Assembly: GCF_000241525.1 (NCBI RefSeq)
Contig: NZ_AHIL01000011.1
Location: forward strand, 186,001 to 250,000
DNA: 64,000 nt
Reading direction: 5' to 3'
DNA from: Comamonas testosteroni ATCC 11996
GTDB taxonomy: Bacteria > Pseudomonadota > Gammaproteobacteria > Burkholderiales > Burkholderiaceae_C
Shown here in pieces: positions 27,771 to 35,914 of this stretch (position 1 is the stretch's first letter; every line of letters starts with the position of its first letter). The notes beneath the pieces were generated by a model. That model had not been told where the DNA came from. It saw only the letters and a program-made list of their open reading frames with translations, and made no database searches. The position numbers were made by a program, and so were the translations under genes.

Positions 27771-28949
27771 TCAAGCCAGGGCTTCGGCCGGGCCGAAGAA
27801 CTCGTAGTGCACCTGGGCGTCGGGCACGCCCAGCTCGCGCAGCGACTGCTTGACACTGCGCATGAAACCGCGCGGGCCCAGGAAGTAGACATCGGCATCG
27901 CGCGACTCGGGCAGCCACTGGGCCAGTCGCTCGGTGCTCAGCAGGCCCTGGGCATCCACCTCGTCGCCCGCGTCCGCCTGGTCGTAGCAATAGCGGCGTG
28001 TGAGCTGCTCGTGGCTGCTGGCCAGCGCATCGATCTTCTCGCGAAAGGCGTGCACGCCGCGATCACGCGCGCAGTGGATGAAGGTGATCTCGCGCCCCGT
28101 GGGCAGCGCGGCCTGCAGCATGGGCAGCGTGGGCGTGATGCCCACACCGCCGCTGATCAGCACCAGGGGCCTGGCGGCGGCCTGCAGGGTGAAATGGCCG
28201 GCAGGCGGGAACAGCTCCAGCGTATCGCCCACTTGCAGCTGGTCGTGCAGATGGTTGGAGACCTTGCCGCCCGCCTCTCGCTTGACGCTGATGCGATAGC
28301 TCTTGCCGTTGGTCGGCGCCGACAGCGAATAGTTGCGGCGCTGCTCCAGGCCGTCGACCACCACGCGCAGGCCGATGTACTGGCCGGGCTGATGGGTGAT
28401 CACCGCGCCGCCGTCCGCCGGCTCCAGGTAGAACGAGGTGATCTCGGCCGATTCGGCCTGCTTTTGCACCAGCTTGAAGGCGCGCGCACCGCGCCAGCCG
28501 CCTTCGGCCGCCGCCGTCTGCTCATACACGCTGCGCTCGGCCGCGATCAGGATATCGGCCAGCTGCTGATAGGCTGCGGCCCAGGCGGCGATCACCTCAT
28601 CCGTGGCGATCTCGGCGCCCAGCACCTCACGAATGGCGCGCAGCAGGCAGGCACCCACGATGGGGTAATGCTCGGCCTGCACCTGCAGCGCCACATGCTT
28701 GTTGATGATCTGGGCGGGCAGATTGCCCAGGTTTTCCAGGCGGTCGATGTTCTTGGCATACATCAGCACGCTGTGCGCCAGAGCGCGTGGCTGGGCACCG
28801 CTTTGCTGGTGCGCCTGATTGAACAGCGGGCGCACCTCGGGGTATTCGCCCAGCATGGTCTGGTAGAAATGCGTGATCAGCGCCTCGCCGCCGGTTTCCA
28901 GCAGCGGTACGGTGGCCTTGACGATCTCGCGTTGACGTTCGGTAAGCAT
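27771..28949 (-). CDS. hmp: Flavohaemoprotein, nitric oxide dioxygenase
   Basis: Hmp oxidises nitric oxide to nitrate using O2, NAD(P)H, FAD and haem B. The 392-residue protein has a globin domain (1-140) with B10 Tyr29, Gln53, proximal His85 in NKHVALQVQAEHY and Tyr95. A ferredoxin-reductase module follows, with FAD motif RRNYSLS, NAD motif GGVGITPTLPML and C-terminal VHYEFFGP. AGGAG lies 7 bp before the ATG. It is divergent from norR; the gap contains a sigma-54 promoter and three NorR sites, so it should be induced by nitric oxide. Confidence 0.97.
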   Translation of the reverse strand: MLTERQREIVKATVPLLETGGEALITHFYQTMLGEYPEVRPLFNQAHQQSGAQPRALAHSVLMYAKNIDRLENLGNLPAQIINKHVALQVQAEHYPIVGACLLRAIREVLGAEIATDEVIAAWAAAYQQLADILIAAERSVYEQTAAAEGGWRGARAFKLVQKQAESAEITSFYLEPADGGAVITHQPGQYIGLRVVVDGLEQRRNYSLSAPTNGKSYRISVKREAGGKVSNHLHDQLQVGDTLELFPPAGHFTLQAAARPLVLISGGVGITPTLPMLQAALPTGREITFIHCARDRGVHAFREKIDALASSHEQLTRRYCYDQADAGDEVDAQGLLSTERLAQWLPESRDADVYFLGPRGFMRSVKQSLRELGVPDAQVHYEFFGPAEALA

Positions 28950-28999
28950 GTAAATCTCCTGGTTGCTGCCTTGCCAGCTGCAAGGCTTGAACGGACAAA

Positions 29000-29016
29000 T
29001 GCAAACGGCATGCCAG
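29000..29016 (-). promoter_or_regulatory. Sigma-54 promoter of hmp
   Basis: On the minus strand the sequence TGGCATG-N4-TTGCA matches the -24/-12 consensus TGGCAYG-N4-TTGCW exactly, with GG and GC at the right spacing. Transcription would start near 28989, about 40 bp upstream of the hmp ATG. Confidence 0.85.
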
Positions 29017-29056
29017 CATCAAGACCATTGCAAAGCAATGGCTTGCAGAAATATGA

Positions 29057-29113
29057 GTCAATATGACATTGCTCAATTGATGTCTTTTTGACACCAAACG
29101 CTGTCGTTATGAC
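29057..29113. promoter_or_regulatory. Three NorR enhancer sites between hmp and norR
   Basis: Three 11-mers fit the NorR core GT-N7-AC: GTCAATATGAC at 29057-29067, GTCTTTTTGAC at 29082-29092 and GTCGTTATGAC at 29103-29113. Two are full GTC-N5-GAC with TGAC. They lie about 70-125 bp upstream of the predicted hmp start point, the normal place for a sigma-54 enhancer. The third overlaps the norR start codon, suggesting autoregulation. Confidence 0.85.
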
Positions 29114-30695
29114 AACATCCCACATTCTCAACGCCGTCAGCCCGCTGATCGCCGATCTGGCCCAGGACCTGTCCGAGCGCGAACGTCTGCGCCGTCTGCT
29201 TGCCGCACTGCGCAACCTGTTGCCCGCCGATGCCGTCGCCCTGCTGAAGCTGGAGGGCGAATGGCTGCGCCCCATGGCGATCGACGGCCTGATGCCGGAC
29301 ACGCTGGGCCGGCGCTTTCGTCTGGCCGAGCACCCGCGCTTTGCCCAGTTGCTGGCGGCCGGCCAGGCCATGCGCTTCGAGCCCGACAGCCCCCTGCCCG
29401 ACCCCTATGACGGGCTGGTGGCGCACAAGGGCCAGGCCATCACCGAGCTGCATGTGCATGACTGCATGGGCTGCGTGCTGCAACTGGGCGGCCTGCCCTG
29501 GGGCCTGCTGACGCTGGATGCACTGGAGCCGGGCCGGTTTGCCGATCCTGCGGCGCTGGCCATGCTGCAGGCCTTCAGCAATCTGGCTGCGGCCACCGTG
29601 GCCACGGCCGAACGCGTGCACCAGTTGGCCCAGCTCGCGCGCGGTGCCACGGGCCCGGCCGGCGCTGCCGCCGCGCCCGAGCGCGCACTGCAGGGTGCAA
29701 GCCCCGTCATGCGCCAGCTGCAAAAAGACATTGCCCTGGTCGCCGCCAGCGATCTTTGCGTGCTCGTCACCGGCGAGACCGGCACCGGCAAGGAACTGGT
29801 GGCCCAGGCCGTGCATGCGCAGTCGGGCCGGGCCGACAAGCCCATGATCAGCATCAACTGCGCGGCCCTGCCCGACAATCTGGTCGAGAGCGAGCTGTTC
29901 GGCCATGTACGCGGGGCCTTCACGGGAGCGCTGAGCGAGCGCAGCGGCAAGTTCGAGCAGGCGCATCAGGGCACGCTGTTTCTGGACGAGGTCGGCGAAC
30001 TCTCGCTGCCTGTACAGGCCAAGCTGCTGCGCGTGCTGCAAAGCGGCCAGCTGCAGCGCCTGGGCTCGGACCGGGAGCACCATGTGGATGTGCGCGTGAT
30101 CGCCGCCACCAACCGCGATCTGGCTGCAGAAGTCGGCGCCGGGCGCATGCGCGCGGACTTCTATCACCGCCTCAACGTCTATCCGCTCAATGTGCCGCCG
30201 CTGCGCGAGCGCGACAGCGATGTGCTGCAGCTGGCGGGCTATTTCCTCGAGGAGAACCGCTCCAGGCTCAGGCTGGGCGGTCTGCGCCTGGATGCGGCCG
30301 CACAGGCGGCCTTGCTCAATCGCAGCTGGAGCGGCAATGTACGCGAGCTCGAGCACTGCATCAGCCGCGCCGTGCTCAGGGCCCTGAGCCGCCATGACGG
30401 CAGTGCCAGCCGCGCCGGCGCCAGGCTGCGCATCGTGACGCTGGGGCTGGCCGATCTCTGGGAGCGGGCCGAGGCACCAGCCACCGAACAGGCCCCTGCG
30501 TCCATGGACCCGGCCACACCGACGGCTGCGCCCGAGGCCGGCCTGCGCGCCGCCGTCAGCGCCTATGAACGCCAGCTGGTCAGCTCCAGCCTGGCCCGCC
30601 ACCAGGGCAGCTGGGCCGCCGCAGCGCGCGAGCTGCAGCTCGATCGTGCCAATCTGCAGCGCCTGGCCAAGCGGCTGGAGATCGACAGGCCTTGA
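29109..30695 (+). CDS. norR: Nitric oxide-responsive sigma-54 activator
   Basis: The 528-residue regulator has the NorR plan. The GAF domain (about 1-180) binds a non-haem iron; Arg77, Tyr100, Asp101, Cys119 and Asp137 correspond to the E. coli iron-site residues, allowing a 4-residue insertion. The AAA+ domain (about 200-435) has Walker A GETGTGKE, the sigma-54 contact loop GAFTGA and Walker [12 protein letters not shown]-terminal Fis-type helix-turn-helix ends at [16 protein letters not shown] 29109 is preferred; an upstream start at 29088 would place the start codon inside the second NorR site. It should activate hmp when NO reaches the iron. Confidence 0.95.
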   Translation: MTTSHILNAVSPLIADLAQDLSERERLRRLLAALRNLLPADAVALLKLEGEWLRPMAIDGLMPDTLGRRFRLAEHPRFAQLLAAGQAMRFEPDSPLPDPYDGLVAHKGQAITELHVHDCMGCVLQLGGLPWGLLTLDALEPGRFADPAALAMLQAFSNLAAATVATAERVHQLAQLARGATGPAGAAAAPERALQGASPVMRQLQKDIALVAASDLCVLVTGETGTGKELVAQAVHAQSGRADKPMISINCAALPDNLVESELFGHVRGAFTGALSERSGKFEQAHQGTLFLDEVGELSLPVQAKLLRVLQSGQLQRLGSDREHHVDVRVIAATNRDLAAEVGAGRMRADFYHRLNVYPLNVPPLRERDSDVLQLAGYFLEENRSRLRLGGLRLDAAAQAALLNRSWSGNVRELEHCISRAVLRALSRHDGSASRAGARLRIVTLGLADLWERAEAPATEQAPASMDPATPTAAPEAGLRAAVSAYERQLVSSSLARHQGSWAAAARELQLDRANLQRLAKRLEIDRP

Positions 30696-31106
30696 TCAGC
30701 GGCCCTGGATGCCCAGCAGCTCCACATCGAAGTTCAGCGTGGCATTGGGCGGCACGGCACGGCCCGCGCCGCGTGAGCCGTAGGCAATGGCTGGCGGGCA
30801 GGTGAACTTGGCCTTGCCGCCGACCTTCATCTTCTGCACGCCCTCGGTCCAGCAGGGGATCACGCCATTGAGCGGGAACTCGATGGGCTGCTTGCGGGCA
30901 TAGGAGCTGTCGAACTCCTTGCCGGTATCGGGGAAGTAGCCGCGGTAATGCACCTTGACAGTATCCGTCGCCTTGGGACTGGGCCCGCTGCCTTCGACCT
31001 GGCTTTCATAGATCAGCCCGCTGGCGGTGGTGACCGGCGCAGCATGAACCACTGCGCCAGCACCCATGGCCCATACAAGACCGATCACGGAGATTGCTTT
31101 TTTCAT
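30696..31106 (-). CDS. Exported FKBP-type peptidyl-prolyl isomerase
   Basis: A 136-residue periplasmic foldase: a signal peptide (MKKAISVIGLVWAMGAGAVV, cleaved after HAA) followed by one FKBP domain. Family phrases are TVKVHYRGYFPDTGKEFDSS, PIEFPLNGVIPCWTEGVQKM, and AIAYGSRGAGRAVPPNATLNF. The binding-pocket residues Tyr, Phe, Asp, Val-Ile and Trp are in the expected order. Its 3' end abuts the norR stop in convergent orientation. It probably assists folding of exported proteins. Confidence 0.93.
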   Translation of the reverse strand: MKKAISVIGLVWAMGAGAVVHAAPVTTASGLIYESQVEGSGPSPKATDTVKVHYRGYFPDTGKEFDSSYARKQPIEFPLNGVIPCWTEGVQKMKVGGKAKFTCPPAIAYGSRGAGRAVPPNATLNFDVELLGIQGR

Positions 31107-31125
31107 ATCGGATGCGCTGAATGAA

Positions 31126-31154
31126 CAAAACCCGACTGTAGTACGAAGTCGGGT
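31126..31154 (-). terminator. Rho-independent terminator downstream of the aminotransferase gene
   Basis: Arms ACCCGACT (31130-31137) and AGTCGGGT (31147-31154) form an 8-bp stem, followed on the minus strand by TTTTG. It lies 42 bp past the aminotransferase stop and just upstream of the FKBP gene. Confidence 0.8.
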
Positions 31155-31195
31155 CGAAAAAATGTCATGGCTGCATTGCCGCCGGCCGCAGGGCC

Positions 31196-32338
31196 TCAGC
31201 TGCGGGCAATGCCGATATCGTCCAGCGCCTTGGACAGATGCGCCACGGAGCGATCCGAGTCATGCCATTTATCCAGGCCGAACAGGCCGACGCGGAAAGT
31301 CTTGAAGTCCGGGCCTTCATCGCATTGCAGCGGAACGCCCGAGGCGGTCTGCAGGCCCACCTTGAGGAAGGCGCGGCCGCTCTGGATTTCCGGGTCGGTG
31401 GTGTAGCTGACGACCACGCCAGGGGCCTTGTAGCCCTCGGCAGCCACGCTGGGAAAGCCGCGCGACTGCAGCAGCTCGCGCACCTTGCGCCCCAGCTCCA
31501 TCTGTTCTTCGCGCACCTTGGCAAAGCCGTACTCGCGCGTCTCCAGCATCACGTCGCGCAGGCGCAGCAGCGCATCCGTGGGCATGGTGGTGTGATAGGC
31601 ATGCTGGCCTTTTTCGTAACCCTCGGCAATCTGCATCCACTTCTTCAGGTCGCAGGAGAAGCTGGAGCTTTGCGTGTGCTCTATGGCCTCGCGGGCGCGC
31701 GCCGAGAGCATGACCATGGCGCAGCAAGGCGAGCTGCTCCAGCCCTTTTGCGGCGCCGAGATCAGCACGTCCACGCCGGTTTTCTCCATATCGACCCACA
31801 TGGCGCCGGAGGCCACGCAATCGAGCACGAACAGCGCGCCGACCTCGTGTGCGGCGTCGGCGACGGTGCGCAGGTATTCGTCGGGCAGCATGATGCCGCT
31901 GGCCGTTTCCACATGCGGGGCAAACACCACCTTGGGACGCTCCACACGAATGGTCTCGGCCACATCGGCTGCCGGACATGGCGCCCATGGATCCTGGCTG
32001 CCCTCGCCCTGCTTGCGCGCCTTGCAGACCACGGAGCCGCCGCCCAGGCCCGCATCGGCGTCGAAGATCTGCGTCCAGCGGTAGCTGAACCAGCCGTTGC
32101 GCACGATCAGCACCCGCTCGCGGTTGGCGAACTGGCGCGCCACGGCCTCCATGCCGAAAGTGCCGCTGCCTGGAATCAGCACGGCCGTGTTGGCGTGATA
32201 GACATCCTTGAGCATGCCCAGGATGTCCTGCATCACACCCACGAATTTCTTGGACATGTGGTTGAGCGCTCTATCGGTGTAGACCACCGAGAATTCAAGC
32301 AGGCCATCGGGATCGACGTCGGGCAAAAGTCCGGGCAT
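31196..32338 (-). CDS. Class V PLP aminotransferase (alanine/serine-glyoxylate type)
   Basis: The 380-residue fold-type I enzyme resembles alanine-glyoxylate and serine-glyoxylate aminotransferases. PLP Lys198 lies in LISAPQKGW, the cofactor aspartate in FVLDCVASGAMWVDM, and the phosphate-binding start in LIPGSGTFGMEAVAR. The ATG at 32338 has GGAG 8 bp upstream. The first 25 residues (LPDVDPDGLLEFSVVYTDRA) are not the usual family start and may reflect a subfamily. It stands alone between a terminator and a repeat. Substrate is not determinable by eye; a 2-aminoethylphosphonate transaminase-like role is another possibility. Confidence 0.87.
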   Translation of the reverse strand: MPGLLPDVDPDGLLEFSVVYTDRALNHMSKKFVGVMQDILGMLKDVYHANTAVLIPGSGTFGMEAVARQFANRERVLIVRNGWFSYRWTQIFDADAGLGGGSVVCKARKQGEGSQDPWAPCPAADVAETIRVERPKVVFAPHVETASGIMLPDEYLRTVADAAHEVGALFVLDCVASGAMWVDMEKTGVDVLISAPQKGWSSSPCCAMVMLSARAREAIEHTQSSSFSCDLKKWMQIAEGYEKGQHAYHTTMPTDALLRLRDVMLETREYGFAKVREEQMELGRKVRELLQSRGFPSVAAEGYKAPGVVVSYTTDPEIQSGRAFLKVGLQTASGVPLQCDEGPDFKTFRVGLFGLDKWHDSDRSVAHLSKALDDIGIARS

Positions 32339-32465
32339 GGGATATCTCCAATCGCAAATACTGGGCAATCAAAAACACCCCGGAGCAGCCGTCGGGCCGC
32401 CGGGGCGCTGGTGCAAGACATTCAGCTTAGCATGAGCCGGAATATGGTTTTGCGTATGGAGTTCA

Positions 32466-32537
32466 TATCAAAAACATGAGCATCAAGCGCTTTGCATATT
32501 GGAGATTGAAGCCGATTAGATGCTGAAACCTTGATAC
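32466..32537. repeat. Family A repeat, copy 3 (diverged)
   Basis: This stretch between two genes contains CATCAAGCGCTTTGCATATT and GATGCTGAAACC, matching the right and inner parts of family A. The outer arm pairing is weaker than in copies 1 and 2. It fills most of the 211-bp gap between the aminotransferase and carboxylase genes. Confidence 0.55.
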
Positions 32538-32549
32538 CTCCATCAGCGT

Positions 32550-35500
32550 TTACCATGTGTCCACAAAGCGGCCTTCACCCTCGCGCAGGCGCGCACCGGC
32601 CAGGCCGCGCACCAGCCAGGCGCGGGTCTCCGCGGGGTCGATGACGGCATCGACTTCCAGCGTGGCAGCCATGTGCATGGCCTCGCCATGCGCGTATTGC
32701 TGGGCCAGCAGCTTCTGAAACAGCGCCTCGCGCTCAGCGCCCTCGGGCAGGGCTTCGAGCTCCTTGCGAAAGCCCAGCCGCACCGCGCCCTCCAGGCCCA
32801 TGGCGCCGAACTCTCCCGTGGGCCAGGCCACATTGAAGATGGGCGCATGAAAGCTGCCCGCCGTCATGCCCATGGCGCCCAGGCCATAGCCCTTGCGCAG
32901 CACCACGCTGAAGTACGGGACGCGCAGCTTGGCCGCCATGACGAACAGCCGGCTGACATGGCGCACCTGGGCGGTTTTCTCGATCTCCGGCCCCACCATG
33001 AAGCCGGGCGTGTCGACCAGGCTGACGATGGCGATGCCGTGGGCATTGCACAGCTGCATGAAGCGCGCCGCCTTGTCGGCCGCATCGGCATCGATGGCAC
33101 CGCCCAGATGCCCAGGGTTGTTGGCCATCAGCCCCACGGGCCGGCCCTCGATGCGTGCCAGTGCCGTGTGGATGCCGGCGCCGAAGCCAGCTCTCAGCAT
33201 CAGCAGGCTGCCCTCGTCCACCAGCCCGGCCATGGCGGCGCGGGTGTCGTAGGCGCGCAGGCGGTTCTCGGGCACGACCTGGCGCAGCAGGCGCTGATCG
33301 GGCTCGGACCATTGGTCGATGCGCCCCTGGAAGAAGGACAGATAGTGCCTGGCCGCAGCCACGGCCTGGGCCTCGTCGTCGACCAGGATGTCGATCACGC
33401 CGTTGGCATGCTGCACGCTGGCGGGGCCGACTTCCTCGGGCCGGAAGACGCCCAGCCCGCCGCCCTCGATCATGGCCGGTCCGCCCATGCCGATATTGCT
33501 GCTGCGCGTGGCGATGATCACATCGCTGCAACCCAGCAGCGCGGCATTGCCAGCAAAGCAGCGGCCGTGGGTAATGCCTACCACGGGCACCTGACCCGAG
33601 AGCGCCGCATAGGCCGCGAAGGTATGCACATGCAGGCCCGCGACCACGGGTGTGTCGGTATCGCCGGGCCGGCCGCCGCCGCCTTCGGCAAACAGCACCA
33701 CGGGCAGCTTCTGCTGCAGCGCGATGCCCAGCATGCGGTCGGTCTTGGCGTGATTGCGCGCGCCCTGGGTGCCGGCCAGCACCGTGGCGTCATAGGACAT
33801 GATCACGGCGCGCGACCGCTCCGTGCCGAACTGGGCTGCATTGATGGAGCCCATGCCCGTCACCATGCCGTCGGCCGGCGTGTTGGCCACCAGATCGTCG
33901 AGGCTGCGCCTGCGTGTCTGCGCGGCAATCGCCAGCGCCCCGTACTCGATGAAGCTGCCTTCATCACAGAGATCGGCAATGTTCTCGCGCGCGCTGCGGC
34001 TGCCCTGGCCATGGCGCCTGGCCATGGCGCCTGGCCGCGCTGCATCGAGCGTGAAAGCATGGCGATCCTTGACGCGCTGCAGATCGGCCCGGATCTGGTC
34101 GGGGTCCTGCAGCTGCGCCTGCACCTCGGCATGCGCGGCCTCGCCCTGTGCGGGCGCGAGCACCAGCAAGGCCTGGTCCTGCGCCACATAGCTGCCCGGC
34201 TCTGCCAGCAGTTGCAAGACATTGCCTGCGGCCTGGGCCAGCAGCACATGCTGCATCTTCATGGCTTCGAGAATGCCCAGCTCGGCGCCCTTGGCCACCT
34301 GCTCGCCCACAGCCACGGACCACTGCACGACCCTGGCCGGCATGGGGGCCAGCACAGCATTTTCAGGAGCTTGTTGCGCTTGAAGCGCCTTACTTTCAGC
34401 CTCAAAAGTATTTGAATTTATTGAATGATTTGCGCTTGAAGCTATCCTTTTTGTAGCCTCCACCAGTTGCGGCAGGACCTCCTCCAGCCAGCGCGTGTGC
34501 ACCGTCTGAGCCTGCATCTCGGGCCGCAGGGCCAGGGCCTGCAGCAGCGGCAAGTTGGTGGCCAGGCCCACGATGCGGCAGTCGGCCAGCGCGCGCCGGG
34601 AGCGGCGCAGCACATCGTCGAAATGCGGCGCGTTGCTGTGCACGACGAGCTTGGCGAGCAGCGTGTCGTAATGCGGCGACGGACTGCCCCCCTGCTGCGC
34701 ATGACCGTCCAGGCGTATGCCCGGGCCTTGCGGCCAGTGCAGTTCGGCAATGCGGCCGCCGCCAGGGCGGGAGTGGCCCTGGGCATCCAGGGTTTCGGCA
34801 TTGATGCGCCACTGCATGGCATAGCCGCGCGGCCGGGGCGGGGCATTCACATTCAGGCCCAGGTCGGAGAAATGCTCGCCCGCCGCAATGCGGATCTGGG
34901 CCTGCACCAGATCGACGCCAAAGACCTCTTCGGTAATCGTATGCTCCACCTGCAGACGCGGGTTGGCCTCGATGAACACATAGGGCAGGGACTCGGACTG
35001 CAGATCGACCAGAAACTCGAACGTTCCCAGGCTCTCGTAGCGCAGCCTGGCTGCCATGCGCAGCGCATCTTCGGTGATGCGCTCGCGCAGCGGCTGCGTC
35101 AGGCTGGGACTGGGTGCAATCTCCACCAGCTTCTGAAAGCGCCGCTGCAGCGTGCATTCGCGCTCGCCCAGCGCCATCGGCCATTCGCTGCCGTCGCCCA
35201 GCAGCTGGATCTCGATGTGGCGCGCGCCGCTCATCAGCCGCTCGACATAGACGCCATCCACGCCGAAGGCCGCCTGCGCCTCGCTGCGGCAGCGCTGGTA
35301 GGCGGCCGCCACCTCGCCAGCCTCGGTGACCGCACGCATGCCGCGACCGCCGCCGCCGCCAATCGCCTTGATCATGATGCCGCTGGCACCGTCGGCCTGC
35401 TGGCGCGCAAAGAACTGCTGGGCCTGCTCCAGCGTCACGGCCTCGGTGCTGCCGGGCATCAGGGGCACGCCGCATTGCTGCGCCAGCGCACGGGCTCTGG

Positions 35501-35846
35501 CCTTGTCGCCAAGCAGCGCCAGCTGCTCGGGCGTCGGGCCGATAAAGCGCAGCCCGGCTGCCGCACAGGCGCGCGCAAAGTCCGCGTTCTCGCTGAGAAA
35601 ACCATAGCCCGGGTGCAGCGCGTCACAACCGTGCTGCTGCGCGATACGCAGCAGATGCACGCCATCGAGATAGGCACCCGGGCCGCTGGCTCCCAGTGCC
35701 TGCGCCTCGTCTGCGGCCTGTACATGCGGGGCCTGTGCATCATCGGCGGCGTACACCGCCAGGCTGGCAATGCCCAGCTCCTGCAGCGCTCGGATGATGC
35801 GCAGGGCGATTTCACCGCGGTTGGCGATCAGGACTTTCTTGAACAT
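32550..35846 (-). CDS. Single-chain biotin-dependent acyl-CoA carboxylase (BC-BCCP-CT fusion)
   Basis: One 1098-residue polypeptide carries all three activities of an acyl-CoA carboxylase. The biotin carboxylase (about 1-450) has KKVLIANRGEIALRIIRALQ, HPGYGFLSENADF, the ATP loop GGGGGRGMRAV and EANPRLQVEHTITEE. A biotinyl domain follows, with biotin Lys near 529 in ILEAMKMQ. The carboxyltransferase (about 590-1098) contains GGGRPGDTDTP, GRCFAGNAALLG and VDTPGFMVGPEIEKTAQVRH. This matches single-chain long-chain or medium-chain acyl-CoA carboxylases. The linker before BCCP is encoded by a family A repeat. It follows an acyl-CoA synthetase gene by 68 bp, which probably makes its substrate. Confidence 0.94.
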   Translation of the reverse strand: MFKKVLIANRGEIALRIIRALQELGIASLAVYAADDAQAPHVQAADEAQALGASGPGAYLDGVHLLRIAQQHGCDALHPGYGFLSENADFARACAAAGLRFIGPTPEQLALLGDKARARALAQQCGVPLMPGSTEAVTLEQAQQFFARQQADGASGIMIKAIGGGGGRGMRAVTEAGEVAAAYQRCRSEAQAAFGVDGVYVERLMSGARHIEIQLLGDGSEWPMALGERECTLQRRFQKLVEIAPSPSLTQPLRERITEDALRMAARLRYESLGTFEFLVDLQSESLPYVFIEANPRLQVEHTITEEVFGVDLVQAQIRIAAGEHFSDLGLNVNAPPRPRGYAMQWRINAETLDAQGHSRPGGGRIAELHWPQGPGIRLDGHAQQGGSPSPHYDTLLAKLVVHSNAPHFDDVLRRSRRALADCRIVGLATNLPLLQALALRPEMQAQTVHTRWLEEVLPQLVEATKRIASSANHSINSNTFEAESKALQAQQAPENAVLAPMPARVVQWSVAVGEQVAKGAELGILEAMKMQHVLLAQAAGNVLQLLAEPGSYVAQDQALLVLAPAQGEAAHAEVQAQLQDPDQIRADLQRVKDRHAFTLDAARPGAMARRHGQGSRSARENIADLCDEGSFIEYGALAIAAQTRRRSLDDLVANTPADGMVTGMGSINAAQFGTERSRAVIMSYDATVLAGTQGARNHAKTDRMLGIALQQKLPVVLFAEGGGGRPGDTDTPVVAGLHVHTFAAYAALSGQVPVVGITHGRCFAGNAALLGCSDVIIATRSSNIGMGGPAMIEGGGLGVFRPEEVGPASVQHANGVIDILVDDEAQAVAAARHYLSFFQGRIDQWSEPDQRLLRQVVPENRLRAYDTRAAMAGLVDEGSLLMLRAGFGAGIHTALARIEGRPVGLMANNPGHLGGAIDADAADKAARFMQLCNAHGIAIVSLVDTPGFMVGPEIEKTAQVRHVSRLFVMAAKLRVPYFSVVLRKGYGLGAMGMTAGSFHAPIFNVAWPTGEFGAMGLEGAVRLGFRKELEALPEGAEREALFQKLLAQQYAHGEAMHMAATLEVDAVIDPAETRAWLVRGLAGARLREGEGRFVDTW
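34366..34453. repeat. Family A repeat, copy 4, inside the carboxylase coding sequence
   Basis: An AT-rich island in a GC-rich gene with ends GGAGCTTGTTGCGCTTGAAG and TTGCGCTTGAAGCTATCC, matching family A outer arms. On the minus strand it is translated in frame as a Ser/Asn/Gln-rich stretch (IASSANHSINSNTFEAESKA and on to QAQQA) between biotin carboxylase and BCCP. Confidence 0.75.
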
Positions 35847-35914
35847 AGGACTCTCGTTTGAATAGCTTCTAGCACTCACCAACCAAGGGGTTCACCCACT
35901 TTTGGCGCAATGAC

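Noticed and set aside
32673..34415. A 580-residue plus-strand frame opposite the carboxylase
   Set aside because: It is an antisense shadow of the carboxyltransferase part with His/Gly-rich composition and no motif.
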